Source of the DNA: Streptomyces albicerus | GTDB taxonomy: Bacteria > Actinomycetota > Actinomycetes > Streptomycetales > Streptomycetaceae | Direction of reading: 5' to 3' | Assembly (NCBI RefSeq): GCF_008905045.1 | Contig: NZ_VWMY01000013.1 | Span: 57,126 to 121,125 of the forward strand | Length of the DNA stretch: 64,000 nucleotides | In this document: piece by piece, positions 1 through 9,074 of the stretch | Position numbering within the stretch: position 1 is the first letter of the stretch | How the letters are laid out: the number at the start of each line of letters is the position of its first letter | Position numbers and translations under genes: made by a program | Notes under the pieces: model-generated | What the model was told of the DNA's origin: nothing | The model's input: the letters and a program-made list of their open reading frames with translations, nothing else | Database searches by the model: none

Positions 1-2
1 TC

Positions 3-734
3 GCCGAACTCTGCGCCGCGCTCGACGCGTTGCAGTCGCGCACGGGGCTGGACATCCCGGTCCATGTGGACGGCGCCTCCGGTGCGATGGTCGCTCCCTT
101 CCTCGACGAGGACCTGGTCTGGGACTTCCGGCTGCCGCGCGTCGCCTCCATCAACACCTCGGGACACAAATACGGCCTGGTCTACCCGGGAGTGGGCTGG
201 GCGCTGTGGCGCTCGGCCGCCGAGCTGCCGGACGAACTGGTCTTCCGCGTCAACTACTTGGGCGGCGACATGCCGACCTTCGCGCTCAACTTCTCCCGGC
301 CGGGGGCGCAGGTCGTGGCGCAGTACTACACATTCCTGCGGCTGGGCCGCGAAGGCTACCGGGTCGTGCAGCGGGCAACGAGGGATGTCGCCCAGGAACT
401 CGCCGAGCGGATCGAGGCGCTCGGCGACTTCCATCTCCTCACCCGGGGCGATCAGTTGCCGGTATTTGCCTTTACGACCGCTCCGCACGTCACCGCGTAC
501 GACGTCTTCGACGTGTCCCGGCGCATGCGTGAGCGGGGCTGGCTGCTGCCCGCGTACACCTTCCCCGCGAACCGGGAGGACCTGTCCGTGCTGCGGGTGG
601 TGTGCCGCAACGGATTCTCGGCCGACCTCGCCCAGCTGTTCGTGGAGGACCTGGACCGGCTGCTGCCCGAACTGCGCCGACAGCCTTATCCGCTGACGCG
701 GGACAAGGAGGCGGCGACCGGGTTCCATCACTGA
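3..734 (+). CDS. Glutamate decarboxylase, C-terminal part (5' end outside window)
   Basis: PLP-dependent decarboxylase converting L-glutamate to GABA and CO2, usually cytoplasmic. The reading frame is open from the first bases of the window, so the N-terminus is missing. The visible part starts at the sheet before the cofactor site: HVDGASGA carries the Asp that contacts the PLP ring nitrogen, and INTSGHKYG holds the Schiff-base lysine after a His. NYLGGD and FSRPGAQ follow, as in group II GadB proteins. The protein ends with the small C-terminal domain and a short tail. It converges with the next gene, leaving 38 bp between stops. Family assignment is firm; substrate is inferred from motif similarity. 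Confidence 0.9.
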   Translation, partial: AELCAALDALQSRTGLDIPVHVDGASGAMVAPFLDEDLVWDFRLPRVASINTSGHKYGLVYPGVGWALWRSAAELPDELVFRVNYLGGDMPTFALNFSRPGAQVVAQYYTFLRLGREGYRVVQRATRDVAQELAERIEALGDFHLLTRGDQLPVFAFTTAPHVTAYDVFDVSRRMRERGWLLPAYTFPANREDLSVLRVVCRNGFSADLAQLFVEDLDRLLPELRRQPYPLTRDKEAATGFHH

Positions 735-772
735 GGCGTCAGGCCACCTGGACTCGGCGTAGACCCCCGCCG

Positions 773-2074
773 TCAGTCTCCGTCCCCCAGCTCGAACGAG
801 TGCCAGTGGATGCCGTCGGCGGATATCCGGAAGCTCCCGTTTCCGAAACTGTCCGTCCCCAGGAAGCCGAGTGGGGTCACGCTCACCGCGCCCACGGGGT
901 ATCGCGCACCGCTGCTGGCCCGCTCGAACGTACGGGCGCCGTCTGTGCTGCGCCAAAGGCCGTCCTGGCCGTGGACGGTGAGGCTCCCGTCGGCGGCAGG
1001 CACCAGGTCTCCGACGAGGGAGCGCGGTTCCACGCCTTTGCGGTGCTTCCAGATCCGCTGCCAGGTGTGGCCGGCGTCGGCGCTGCGGTGGATGGTCTGC
1101 AGTCCGTTCTTCACGGTCTCGTCCTCGGGCAACTCGCCCGTCTGCACGGCATACAGCGTGCCTCCCGCCGCTGTCACGCGCACGGACGATCCCGGATCGG
1201 CCCCAGGCAGCGGAGTCGTCCTCCAGGTGCGGCCCCGGTCCTCGCTGGCGGCGAGCAGCGGCACGCCCGATCCCTGCTCCTCGGCGGAGGCGAAGAGCAG
1301 CGTCCTCGCCGTCCCGCTCGCCGGAGGAGCGGACCCGCTCTCCTTGCCGCCTTCGGTTCCGCTGTCCGTGAGGGCGACCTCCCCCGCCGGACCCACCACG
1401 CCCTTGAGCATCGGCTGCGTGGCCAGCACCCGGAACTCCCCGGTGTCGGGCATCACGACGAGCAGCCGGGCCCGCGCACAGTAGCTGTTGTCCTCCAGCA
1501 CCTCCACGCACTCCCGGACCAGCGCCCCTCCCTCGGGCACCACTGGAATCGTCCCCGACGGCTTCTCGGACCCGGTCCGCCAGGTGCGCCCGCCGTCACC
1601 TGTGAACCAGGTGCGGTGCGTCGGCGGCCACACTCCCTCGGTGATCAGCGCCCGGCCGGGGCCCAGCCCCATGAGCCCCACCGTGATGCCGAGGTCGCCC
1701 GTCACGTCCGGCAGCGGTGAGCGCACGGGCCGCCAGGCTTCGGCGCCTTGGTCCAGCACAGCCACGCTCTGCCGGCAGCGCTTCTCACCGCACTGCGCGA
1801 AGAGCGCGAACCCGCTGCCGTCCGCCGCGAAGACGACGCCGGCCGGGCTGCCCGGCAGCTGGGGCGCCGAAGGGATGCGGGGAGGTGCCGCCCCCGCCGG
1901 AACGGGATCGGCCGACGACCGCGAGGGCCGTGACGCCCCGTCCCCTCCCGCATCCGCCTCGGCGCACGCCCCCAGCACCGCCAACATGCCCAGCACGGCG
2001 GCGAGGACCACCCCGGCCCTCCCCCTCGGCCCCGATCCCGGCCCCGACCCCGACCACCCCATGGAATCCCCCAT
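773..2074 (-). CDS. Secreted lipoprotein with Asp-box (BNR/sialidase-like) beta-propeller
   Basis: The protein starts MGDSMGW, then has a hydrophobic segment ending in a lipobox (VLGACAE), so it should be an exported, lipid-anchored protein. After a Ser/Pro-rich linker come repeated Asp-box motifs of the S/G-x-D-x-G-x-T-W type: GDGGRTW, SEDRGRTW, SADAGHTW and a weaker STDGARTF. These mark a beta-propeller of the sialidase/BNR fold. No catalytic Arg triad of a real sialidase is evident, so a binding or structural role is as likely as hydrolysis. A longer in-frame start exists at 2191, but its extra 39 residues look unlike a signal peptide. The fold is well supported and the function is unknown. 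Confidence 0.75.
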   Translation of the reverse strand: MGDSMGWSGSGPGSGPRGRAGVVLAAVLGMLAVLGACAEADAGGDGASRPSRSSADPVPAGAAPPRIPSAPQLPGSPAGVVFAADGSGFALFAQCGEKRCRQSVAVLDQGAEAWRPVRSPLPDVTGDLGITVGLMGLGPGRALITEGVWPPTHRTWFTGDGGRTWRTGSEKPSGTIPVVPEGGALVRECVEVLEDNSYCARARLLVVMPDTGEFRVLATQPMLKGVVGPAGEVALTDSGTEGGKESGSAPPASGTARTLLFASAEEQGSGVPLLAASEDRGRTWRTTPLPGADPGSSVRVTAAGGTLYAVQTGELPEDETVKNGLQTIHRSADAGHTWQRIWKHRKGVEPRSLVGDLVPAADGSLTVHGQDGLWRSTDGARTFERASSGARYPVGAVSVTPLGFLGTDSFGNGSFRISADGIHWHSFELGDGD

Positions 2075-2321
2075 CAGCGACGAACCGATGTCCCGGCGCG
2101 CTGCCCACGCAGCGTCTGCTTCTGGTACACCGCTCGCCGCGATCGGGTTCCCATTTCCCGGCAGCGACTTTTCCGCTCGGCGACTGTCCACTTCTTCCGC
2201 CGGGCGACTATCCGCTTCCGCCCGGCGCCCTCCCGCGCCCGCGACGCCGGCGACCGTCCCGCCGACGCCCGACCGGCTCAGCCCGCGCTCACCCCGGCCC
2301 GCTCGGCCGACGCCCCTACTT

Positions 2322-2375
2322 GCTCAGCTACATGCTCAGCGCCCCGAAGCTCAGCTACTTGCTCAGCGCCCCGAA
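2322..2375. repeat. Two tandem 27-bp units spanning the permease stop codon
   Basis: Units 2322-2348 and 2349-2375 differ at one base. The right unit contains the last codons and the TAG stop (2355-2357) of the ABC permease. The left unit repeats that coding end in the same frame downstream of the stop, so a read-through would give a second copy of the C-terminus. Confidence 0.9.
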
Positions 2376-3116
2376 CCTCCGTACCGCGAGCGGGAAGAAC
2401 ACCGCCAGCAGCGCCAACGGCCAGGCCACCGCGGCCCAGACGTGTCCCGGCTCGCCGCCCGGCCCGCCGAACAGGTCCCGTACGGCCGTGGCTGTCTGCG
2501 ACATCGGGTTCCACTCGACAACCGTGCCCAGCCAGCCCGGCATGGACTCCGGGGTCGCGAAGGCATTGGACAGGAAGCCGACCGGCCAGACCAGGATCTG
2601 CACGGCCTGCACCATCTCCGGCTTCCCGGCCACCATCGCCAGCTGGATGCCGATCCACAGCATCGCGAACCGGAACAGCAGGAGCAGCCCCACGGCCCCC
2701 ATGAAGGCCCCGAAGCCCCCGTGCGCGCGCCAGCCGATCGCGTACCCGACCCCGATCAGTACGGCCAGGCCGAGCGCCGACTGGAGCATGTCGGCGACCG
2801 AACGGCCCACCAGAACCGCTCCGTTGGCCATAGGCATCGACCGGAAGCGGTCGATCACCCCCTTGTTGAGGTCCTGGGTGACCGCCAGCATCGTGCCCTC
2901 CAGGCCGAAGGCCATGGTCAGCGCGAGCATGCCGGGCACCAGGAAGTCGACGTAGTCGCCTTCGAGGCCCCGGCCACCGCCGATCAGATAGCCGAACATC
3001 AGCAGCAGCATCACCGGGAAGACCAGGGCGACCAGGACCTGGACCGGCTGCCGCGCCCAGTGGGCGAGTTCGCGGCGGGTCATGGTCCAGGAATCACTCA
3101 GCGCGTACGTGGTCAC
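2355..3116 (-). CDS. ABC-2 type exporter permease (DrrB-like)
   Basis: Membrane subunit of a drug-type ABC exporter, 253 aa. After the first 30 residues there are about six hydrophobic segments (for example [20 protein letters not shown] and the segment near [11 protein letters not shown]). Between them lie the typical ABC-2 motif with [11 protein letters not shown] and the loop [18 protein letters not shown], followed by [15 protein letters not shown] and [11 protein letters not shown], all hallmarks of DrrB/NodJ permeases. It starts at a GTG that overlaps the ATPase stop by four bases (GTGA), so translation should be coupled. The end is duplicated in tandem (see 2322-2375). The exported substrate is unknown. 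Confidence 0.9.
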   Translation of the reverse strand: MTTYALSDSWTMTRRELAHWARQPVQVLVALVFPVMLLLMFGYLIGGGRGLEGDYVDFLVPGMLALTMAFGLEGTMLAVTQDLNKGVIDRFRSMPMANGAVLVGRSVADMLQSALGLAVLIGVGYAIGWRAHGGFGAFMGAVGLLLLFRFAMLWIGIQLAMVAGKPEMVQAVQILVWPVGFLSNAFATPESMPGWLGTVVEWNPMSQTATAVRDLFGGPGGEPGHVWAAVAWPLALLAVFFPLAVRRFGALSK

Positions 3117-4078
3117 ACGGCCTCCCCGACATGGTCGTGAACACGGTCGTCCCCTCCGGTGAGGTGCAGGAACACCTCGTCCAGCGTCGGCCGCCGCAGG
3201 GCGACGTCCTCCGCCTCGATCCCGGCCTCCTCCAGGGCCCGTACGACCCCGGAGAGCGCCCCCATGCGGTCGGTGACCGGAGCGCTCAGCAGACGCCGGT
3301 CGGCGTCCACCGAGACCTCCGGTTTGGGCAGCGGCAACAGGGCCACCGCGGCGCCCAGTTGGCCCCCGTCCCGCAGCACCACGTCGATCCGGTCGCCGCC
3401 CGTCAGGGCCTTCAGTTCGTTCGCCGTGCCGTCCGCGATGACCCTCCCCTGGTCGACGACCGAGATGCGGTGGGCGAGCTGGTCCGCCTCCTCCAGGTAC
3501 TGCGTGGTCAGCAGTACGGTCGTGCCGCCGCCGACCAGGGAACGCACCGCGTCCCACACCTCCGCGCGGCCGCGTGGGTCGAGGCCCGTCGTCGGCTCGT
3601 CCAGGAAGAGCACCTCCGGTTCCGTGATGAGCGAGGCCGCGAGGTCCAGGCGGCGCCGCATGCCGCCGCTGTACTCCTTGACCGCCTTGCGGCCCGTGTC
3701 CGCGAGACCGAAACGCTCCAGGAGCTCGTCGGCCCGCACGCGCGCGTGGCGGGCGCCCAGGTGGTAGAGGCGACCGAACATCTCCAGGTTCTGCCGTCCG
3801 CCGAGTTCCTCGTCGAGCGCCGCGTGCTGGCCGAGCAGTCCGATGCGAAAGCGCACCTCGTGCGCGTCGCTCACCACGTCGTGCCCTGCCACCTCGACCC
3901 GGCCCTCGTCGGGCCGCAGCAGGGTGGACAGGATCCGGACCAGCGTCGTCTTGCCCGCGCCGTTGGGCCCGAGCACCCCGTGCACCGTGCCGCGCCCGAC
4001 CGTCAGGTCGAGTCCGTCCAGCGCATGCTTGTCCCCGTACCGCTTCCGTACGCCCTCGACGACGATCGCGTCGGTCAT
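3113..4078 (-). CDS. Daunorubicin-resistance-type ABC transporter ATP-binding protein (DrrA-like)
   Basis: Cytoplasmic ATPase that powers the permease encoded directly downstream. Seen in order: Walker [11 protein letters not shown]-loop region near [14 protein letters not shown], signature [12 protein letters not shown], Walker [15 protein letters not shown] and the switch His in [12 protein letters not shown]. The C-terminal 90 residues match the DrrA extension ([11 protein letters not shown]). I chose the ATG at 4078 because GAGAGGAG sits just upstream; an upstream in-frame start would add nine residues with no ribosome site. The promoter region holds two TCAAACTTGA dyads, probably bound by the neighbouring PadR protein. 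Confidence 0.93.
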   Translation of the reverse strand: MTDAIVVEGVRKRYGDKHALDGLDLTVGRGTVHGVLGPNGAGKTTLVRILSTLLRPDEGRVEVAGHDVVSDAHEVRFRIGLLGQHAALDEELGGRQNLEMFGRLYHLGARHARVRADELLERFGLADTGRKAVKEYSGGMRRRLDLAASLITEPEVLFLDEPTTGLDPRGRAEVWDAVRSLVGGGTTVLLTTQYLEEADQLAHRISVVDQGRVIADGTANELKALTGGDRIDVVLRDGGQLGAAVALLPLPKPEVSVDADRRLLSAPVTDRMGALSGVVRALEEAGIEAEDVALRRPTLDEVFLHLTGGDDRVHDHVGEAV

Positions 4079-4101
4079 CGGGCTCCTCTCATTCCGAGTA
4101 A

Positions 4102-4163
4102 TCAAACTTGACTACCAGCTACCAACGAAGCGTATGCCCGCCAGGACGATTAGTCAAACTTGA
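4102..4163. promoter_or_regulatory. Twin TCAAACTTGA dyads, candidate PadR operators
   Basis: The 10-bp near-palindrome TCAAACTTGA occurs at 4102-4111 and 4154-4163, 52 bp apart start to start. Both lie in the short AT-richer gap upstream of the ABC exporter start (4078) and downstream of padR. Binding by the PadR-family protein is inferred from position. Confidence 0.6.
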
Positions 4164-4264
4164 TGAGTCGAGAAGTCGGTCAGGCCGTCGAGGAGCCACT
4201 CAGGCCGCGGAGCCACTCGGACAGAGCAGCCGCTCAGGCCGAGGGACGAGGGACGAGCGCAGAC

Positions 4265-4906
4265 TCAGCTCGCATCCCCCGGATGCTTCTCCCCCGTCGC
4301 GTACGGGTTCTCCTCGCCCTCCACCAGCACTCCCACGAACGGCTCCCCCTCGCCCGCGAAGGTGTAGGCGCCATCCTTGATCCGCTCGATCAAGCCCCGG
4401 GTCCACTCGGCGCCGGTGTCGGCGGAGGTGACCCAGAAATTCATGATCTCGCCGATGTGGCCGAGCTGTTCGGGGCCGTCCTCGGGCGTGTAGTGCTCGG
4501 TGACGGCCGCGCGCCACGCCTCGATGGAGCGCACACGCTCCTCGAGGAGTTCGAGGGCCTCCCCGCGCTCCAGGTCCACCATGAAACCGAGCGCGGCTGA
4601 GAGGATGTCCGGCTTCTGGTCGTACGCGGTCAGGGATCCGCGCAGGAGCGTGAAGTACTCCTCCGTGCCCTTCTCCGTGATCTCGTACTCCGTGCGGGGC
4701 GGGCCGCCGGCCGTGGAGGGCGCGATCTCGTGGGCGAGCAGCAGGCCGTGCTTCGCCATCTGCTTGAGCGCGTGGTAGATCGAGCCCGGCTTGGCGTTGG
4801 ACCACTCGTGTGCGCCCCAGTACTCCAGGTCGTTGCGCACCTGGTAGCCGTGGGCCCGGCCGTGCTGGCGTACGGCGCCGAGCACGAGGAGACGGATCGC
4901 TGACAT
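4265..4906 (-). CDS. PadR-family transcriptional regulator
   Basis: 213-aa repressor with the N-terminal PadR winged helix (LLVLGAVRQHGRAHGYQVRN, then WSNAKPGSIYHALKQMAKHGLL and the wing TEYEITEKG) and a long helical C-terminal domain (PadR_C/Vir-like) used for dimerisation. It lies directly upstream of, and on the same strand as, the DrrAB-like exporter. This is the usual arrangement for a ligand-released local repressor. The two TCAAACTTGA dyads between the genes are the obvious targets. Past its stop, 4190-4250 contains degenerate 15-17 bp repeats built on GGCCTGAGTGGCTCC. Confidence 0.93.
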   Translation of the reverse strand: MSAIRLLVLGAVRQHGRAHGYQVRNDLEYWGAHEWSNAKPGSIYHALKQMAKHGLLLAHEIAPSTAGGPPRTEYEITEKGTEEYFTLLRGSLTAYDQKPDILSAALGFMVDLERGEALELLEERVRSIEAWRAAVTEHYTPEDGPEQLGHIGEIMNFWVTSADTGAEWTRGLIERIKDGAYTFAGEGEPFVGVLVEGEENPYATGEKHPGDAS

Positions 4907-4949
4907 GCGGTCCAGCGTATGACCCGCCTCCCCGGGGCCGGGTGGCGCC

Positions 4950-5498
4950 TCACCCCCAGGAGTCGCCCTGCGCCTGGGCGATGAGCTCGAAGGCCGTCTT
5001 CCCGTCCAGGGACTCGCGGATGATGTCGGCGTGGCCGGCGTGCCGGGCCATCTCCGCGATCAGCCGGAGCATCAGCCAGCGCATCGACACGGCCTCGTCG
5101 TCCGGGAACCACGGTGCATCGGGCAGCGGGAAGGTGTCGTTCAGGCTGGGTACGGACCGGATGAAGTCCTCGGTCTGCCGGGCGACCTTGTCCCAGTAGG
5201 TGAGCATCGACTCGACGGTCTCGTCGCCGGTCAGCTGGAAGCTGTGGCCCCAGTCTTCCTCGGAGCGCTGGACGTCGGGTGCCACCTGCTGGGCCCGCGA
5301 CAGCCAGCCCTGCTCGGTCTCCGCGACGTGCTTGAGCAGCCCGGAGAGGGAGAGTTCGCTGGCACTCGGACGGGTAGCGGCCTGCTCGTCGGTCAGACCC
5401 AGCAGCGTCCGGCGGATGCCCCCGCGCTGCTCGTCCAGGAAGGCGAGCAGCGCGCCGCGCTCGTCGCCGTGGGCCTCTGCGTGCACGTGCATGACCAT
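4950..5498 (-). CDS. DinB-superfamily (DUF664) protein
   Basis: 182-aa four-helix-bundle protein of the DinB/YfiT/mycothiol-transferase superfamily. The metal-ligand histidines are visible: LLKHVAETEQGWL in helix 2 and RHAGHADIIRESLDG near the C-terminus, where the H-x-x-H-x-D-x-x-R pattern is diagnostic. ATRPSASELSLSGLLKH matches the opening of DUF664. Such proteins are often thiol S-transferases in actinobacteria, but the substrate cannot be read from the sequence. I chose the ATG at 5498 (MVMHV); a purine-rich AAAGGCGG precedes it. Confidence 0.88.
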   Translation of the reverse strand: MVMHVHAEAHGDERGALLAFLDEQRGGIRRTLLGLTDEQAATRPSASELSLSGLLKHVAETEQGWLSRAQQVAPDVQRSEEDWGHSFQLTGDETVESMLTYWDKVARQTEDFIRSVPSLNDTFPLPDAPWFPDDEAVSMRWLMLRLIAEMARHAGHADIIRESLDGKTAFELIAQAQGDSWG

Positions 5499-5644
5499 GG
5501 GAGCCGCCTTTCGTGGATGCCGTTCGTTCTCGACACCCACGAAGCTACGCACCCTTGCGGTCAGCTTCTGTCCGCAAGGGTCCGCCACAGCCGAAGAAAC
5601 CTGAGGAGGTCCGGAAGCGGCCCGGAACACGCCCGGAACGAGAC

Positions 5645-7105
5645 TCAGAACGGGAAGAAGCTGCGCCCGTGCTGCACCGAGATCCACTTCTGCGTGGTGA
5701 ACGCCTCGACCGTCGCCTCGCCGTTCAGGCGGCCGATGCCCGAGGACTTCTCGCCGCCGAAGGCGACCAGCGGCTCGTCGTGCACGGTGCCGTCGTTCAC
5801 ATGGAACATGCCCGTGTCGATCTGCTTGGCGAAGGAGACACCGCGCTCGACGTCGGCGGTGTGCACGGCGCCGCTCAGTCCGTACGGGGTGTCGTTGACG
5901 ATCCGTACGGCCTCCTCCTCGCCGTCGAACGGGACGAGGAGTGCGACGGGGCCGAAGATCTCCTGCTGGAGGATGGCCGAGTCGGCGGGCAGGCCGGTCA
6001 GGACGGTCGGCTCGACGAGGTTGTCGGTGGTGGCGCCGTGCACGAGGGCGGTGGCGCCCTCGGCGATCGCCTGGTCCACGGTGCTCGAAAGGGCGTCCGC
6101 CTGCGAGGAGTTGATGACCGGGCCGATGACGGTCTGCGGGTCGCGCGGGTCGCCGGACTTCAGCGTCTTGACCTTGGCGACGAACTTCTCGGTGAACTCC
6201 GCCTCGATCGAGCGGTCCACGAGAACGCGGTTCGCGGCCATGCAGACCTGGCCCTGGTGCACGTACCGGCTGAAGACCGCGGCGTCCACGGCGTAGTCGA
6301 TGTCCGCGTCGTCCAGGACCACCAGCGCGCTGTTGCCGCCGAGTTCGAGGACGGAGCGCTTGAAGTTCGAGGCGCAGACCGTGGCCACGTGGCGGCCGAC
6401 CTTGTCGGAGCCGGTGAAGGAGATGACCTTCGGGATCGGGTGCTCGATGAAGGCGTCGCCGATCTCCGCGATGTCGGTGATCACAACGTTGAGCAGACCG
6501 GCCGGCAGGCCCGCGTCCTCGAAGACCTTGGCGACCAGGGCACCGCCGACGACCGGTGTGTTCTGGTGCGGCTTGAGGACCACGCCGTTGCCGAGGGCCA
6601 GCGCGGGCGCCACGGACTTCAGCGACAGCAGGAACGGGAAGTTGAAGGGGCTGATCACACCGACGACGCCGACCGGGACGAGGTAGAGGCGGTTCTCCTT
6701 GCCGTCGACCGGCGAAGGGATGATCTTGCCCTCGGGCCGCAGCGCCAGGTTGATCGACTCGCGCAGGAACTCCTTGGCGAGGTGCAGTTCGAAGCCGGCC
6801 TTCAGATGCGTACCGCCGAGCTCCGCGATGATCGCCTCGGTGATCTCCTGCTCGCGCTCCTCGATGATCCGCAGCGCCTTCTCGAACACCCCGCGACGCG
6901 CGTACGGGTTCGTCGCGGCCCATTCCTTCTGGGCGCGGGCGGCGGCCCGGTAGGCCTCATCCACCTCGTCGACCGTGGCTATCGTGATCGACGCCAGCTT
7001 CTCACCGTCGTACGGATTGAAGTCGATGATGTCCCAGGAGCCGGTACCCGGGCGCCACTCGCCGTCGATGTACTGCTGGGCCAGGTCGGTGAAGTAGGAC
7101 GACAT
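5645..7105 (-). CDS. NAD(P)-dependent aldehyde dehydrogenase
   Basis: 486-aa class 3-fold dehydrogenase oxidising aldehydes to acids in the cytoplasm. Catalytic features: Asn155 in SPFNFPF, Lys178 in LKPHQN, cofactor turn FTGSDKVGR, Glu254 in LELGGNSA and nucleophile Cys288 in GQVCMAANR, followed by EIFGPVALLVPF. The architecture resembles benzaldehyde/vanillin-type dehydrogenases, but the substrate is open. The ATG at 7105 follows GAGGGAG at good spacing; a TTG four codons upstream is less likely. It is monocistronic, with a roughly 120-bp gap to the next gene. Confidence 0.93.
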   Translation of the reverse strand: MSSYFTDLAQQYIDGEWRPGTGSWDIIDFNPYDGEKLASITIATVDEVDEAYRAAARAQKEWAATNPYARRGVFEKALRIIEEREQEITEAIIAELGGTHLKAGFELHLAKEFLRESINLALRPEGKIIPSPVDGKENRLYLVPVGVVGVISPFNFPFLLSLKSVAPALALGNGVVLKPHQNTPVVGGALVAKVFEDAGLPAGLLNVVITDIAEIGDAFIEHPIPKVISFTGSDKVGRHVATVCASNFKRSVLELGGNSALVVLDDADIDYAVDAAVFSRYVHQGQVCMAANRVLVDRSIEAEFTEKFVAKVKTLKSGDPRDPQTVIGPVINSSQADALSSTVDQAIAEGATALVHGATTDNLVEPTVLTGLPADSAILQQEIFGPVALLVPFDGEEEAVRIVNDTPYGLSGAVHTADVERGVSFAKQIDTGMFHVNDGTVHDEPLVAFGGEKSSGIGRLNGEATVEAFTTQKWISVQHGRSFFPF

Positions 7106-7224
7106 GTGCTCCCTCAATCCCTTGCTGCCGCAGCAGACATCCGGTTGATCATCTTCACGGTCTGATCACACGTCATCGTACTGGTGTGTCAAGGGAGTTG
7201 GAGCGGTCCTCAGGAGAGCGGTCC

Positions 7225-8085
7225 TCAGGAGAGTTGCAGCAGCCCCCTGAGCAAGTCGCGGCTCTCGTCGGGGCCCGGACTGTCCTGCTGCAGTTCCTTC
7301 ATCGCCTTCTCGTACTGGGCGACGTCCTCGCGCTTGTCCAGATACAGCGCGCTGGTGAGCTGCTCCAGGTAGACGACGTCGGACAGGTCGGACTCGGGGA
7401 AGCTGAGCACCGTGAAGGCTCCGCTCTCGCCCGCGTGCCCGCCGAAGCTGAACGGCATGACCTGAAGCCGCACGTTCGGGCGCTGCGAGACGTCGATGAG
7501 GTGCTGGAGCTGACCCCGCATCACACTCCGGTCGCCGTACGGGCGCCGGAGCGCGGCCTCGTCGAGTACGACGTGGAACTCCGGGGCGCTCTCGGACACC
7601 AGGTACTTCTGGCGCTCCAGGCGCAGCGCCACACGCCGCTCGATGTCCGCCTCGCTCGAGCCCTTCATGCCACGGGCGACGACCGCGTGCGCGTACGCCT
7701 CGGTCTGCAACAGGCCGTGCACGAACTGGACTTCGTACGAGCGGATCAGGGACGCGGCGCCCTCCAGGCCGACGTACGTCGGGAACCAGCTGGGCAGGAC
7801 GTCGGAGTAACTGTGCCACCAGCCCGCGACGTTGGCCTCCTTGGCGAGAGAGAGCAGCGAGTTGCGCTCCGCCTCGTCGGCGATCCCGTAGAGCGTCAGC
7901 AGATCCTCGACGTCTCTCGTCTTGAAGCTCACCCGGCCCAACTCCATACGGCTGATCTTCGATTCGGAGGCGCGGATCGAGTAACCGGCCTTCTCCCGGG
8001 TGATCCCGCGCGACTCCCGCAGCCGCCTCAGGTGAGAGCCGAGCAGCATGCGCCGTACCACCGATCCCGACTCCTGCGCGCTCAC
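7225..8085 (-). CDS. WhiJ-like XRE regulator with DUF5753 domain
   Basis: 286-aa regulator. Residues about 10-65 form an XRE helix-turn-helix (LRRLRESRGITREKAGYSI, then SESKISRMELGR). The rest is the DUF5753 (Scr1-like) domain, recognisable by WWHSY, the VQFVHGLLQTEAYA segment, RLERQKYL, ALRRPYGD, QLQHLIDVSQRPNV and LQVMPFSFG. In streptomycetes these proteins sit with an anti-sigma-like ATPase and a DUF397 protein, as here, and affect development and antibiotic production (WhiJ, AbaA loci). I chose the GTG at 8085 because GGGGAGG lies upstream. It probably acts on the two promoters at 8294-8340 and 9367-9413. Confidence 0.92.
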   Translation of the reverse strand: MSAQESGSVVRRMLLGSHLRRLRESRGITREKAGYSIRASESKISRMELGRVSFKTRDVEDLLTLYGIADEAERNSLLSLAKEANVAGWWHSYSDVLPSWFPTYVGLEGAASLIRSYEVQFVHGLLQTEAYAHAVVARGMKGSSEADIERRVALRLERQKYLVSESAPEFHVVLDEAALRRPYGDRSVMRGQLQHLIDVSQRPNVRLQVMPFSFGGHAGESGAFTVLSFPESDLSDVVYLEQLTSALYLDKREDVAQYEKAMKELQQDSPGPDESRDLLRGLLQLS

Positions 8086-8293
8086 GTTCGTCCGCCTCCC
8101 CAACCCGTCCTCAAGGGCCGCAGTCTGCCACTAAATCACTCCAAGCAGTACTCGTTCGATTACAGAAACGGCAAGGTTTCAATGAGGACACACAGGAATC
8201 GGCAAGGAGAAGACAAGCCAGACACAGAAAAGCGGCAGGAAGACGGCGGAAAAAATGACCAAGAAGCGGTATGGGAAGGTCCAATTCGGGCGC

Positions 8294-8340
8294 GTGCACG
8301 TGCATCTGCCCTTGCATCTGCCGAACGCTTTCGGAACGAT
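8294..8340 (+). promoter_or_regulatory. Promoter of the ATP-binding gene with shared 18-bp upstream element
   Basis: GTGCACGTGCATCTGCCC (8294-8311) abuts a -35-like TTGCAT (8312-8317), then a 17-bp spacer and AACGAT (8335-8340). The identical 18-mer, again abutting a -35-like hexamer, precedes the DUF397 gene on the other strand. Confidence 0.65.
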
Positions 8341-8393
8341 GGTCTCGCGCCACCGCTGCATCGCAACGACCGCGAACCCCGGGAGTGCCTCGC

Positions 8394-8891
8394 ATGGGGA
8401 CGAATGGATCGACCATGCTCGAGCCGTTACGGCAGGGGCTTCCGCCACTGGACCCCGCGGCCGTGTCCAACGCCGCCTCCTGCGCCCTGCCGCCCCGCTA
8501 TGAAGCGGTGCGCGACGCACGGCAGTTCACCCGCCGCACACTGGACCAGTGGGACGTCGGCAACCGCTTCGACGATGTCTGTCTGGTGGTCTCGGAACTC
8601 GTCACCAACGCACTGCGGCACGCGCTGCCCGCGGACACTCCGCGGCCGGCCGATCAGGATCCGCCCGTGCGGCTGCACTTGATGCGGTGGACCGAGAGAC
8701 TCGTGTGCGCGGTGCGCGACCCCAGCCACGACAGTCCTGTCGCGGGCGACTCCGACGACTTCTCGGCGGAGTCGGGACGCGGCCTGTTCCTGGTCGACTC
8801 GTTCGCGGACAGCTGGGGGTGGCATCCGCTCGCCGGCACGCTCAACGGCAAGGTCGTGTGGGCGCTGTTCAGGCTGCCGCCTGCGGCGTGA
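8394..8891 (+). CDS. ATP-binding protein, anti-sigma regulatory factor (HATPase_c)
   Basis: 165-aa GHKL-fold protein similar to SpoIIAB/RsbW-type serine kinases. The N box (VVSELVTNALRHA) and a variant G box (SGRGLFLVDSFADSWGW) are clear, with VRLHLMRWTERLVCAVRDPS between them. In the G1 box, Asp-x-Gly is replaced by ESGRG, so kinase activity is uncertain. It belongs with the XRE regulator and DUF397 protein around it. I chose the ATG at 8394 (MGTNGSTM) with GGGAG upstream; the longer frame reads poorly and runs over the promoter. Confidence 0.88.
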   Translation: MGTNGSTMLEPLRQGLPPLDPAAVSNAASCALPPRYEAVRDARQFTRRTLDQWDVGNRFDDVCLVVSELVTNALRHALPADTPRPADQDPPVRLHLMRWTERLVCAVRDPSHDSPVAGDSDDFSAESGRGLFLVDSFADSWGWHPLAGTLNGKVVWALFRLPPAA

Positions 8892-8892
8892 G

Positions 8893-8922
8893 GAACCGCG
8901 GCGCTTTTTCGGGCCGCGGTTC
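8893..8922 (+). terminator. Hairpin terminator after the ATP-binding gene
   Basis: Perfect 10-bp arms GAACCGCGGC / GCCGCGGTTC with a 10-nt loop containing five T, starting just past the stop codon. Confidence 0.75.
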
Positions 8923-9024
8923 TACGCGCGTTACGTTCTGTCTGCCGCCCGAACGCTTTCAGTGAGCGGTCCGCGAAGGGAACTCCTGGAGAGAGCGAGC
9001 GCCCCGCGTGGCCCCGGGGGGCCG

Positions 9025-9074
9025 GCCGGTCAGCCCGCTGTCAGCCGGAAGGCCGCCGGTCAGCCCGCTATCAG
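9025..9074. repeat. 30-bp-period duplication across the DUF397 stop codon
   Basis: A 20-bp block at 9025-9044 recurs at 9055-9074 with one mismatch. The right copy contains the last codons and the stop (9060-9062) of the DUF397 gene. The left copy repeats that end in frame ten codons further on. Confidence 0.85.

Noticed and set aside
773..2074. True sialidase
   Set aside because: Asp-boxes are present, but no catalytic Arg triad or Tyr/Glu pair could be identified.
4950..6923. 657-aa protein on the minus strand
   Set aside because: The upstream two thirds are the aldehyde dehydrogenase gene read in another frame; only the last 182 codons (DinB) have a real family match.
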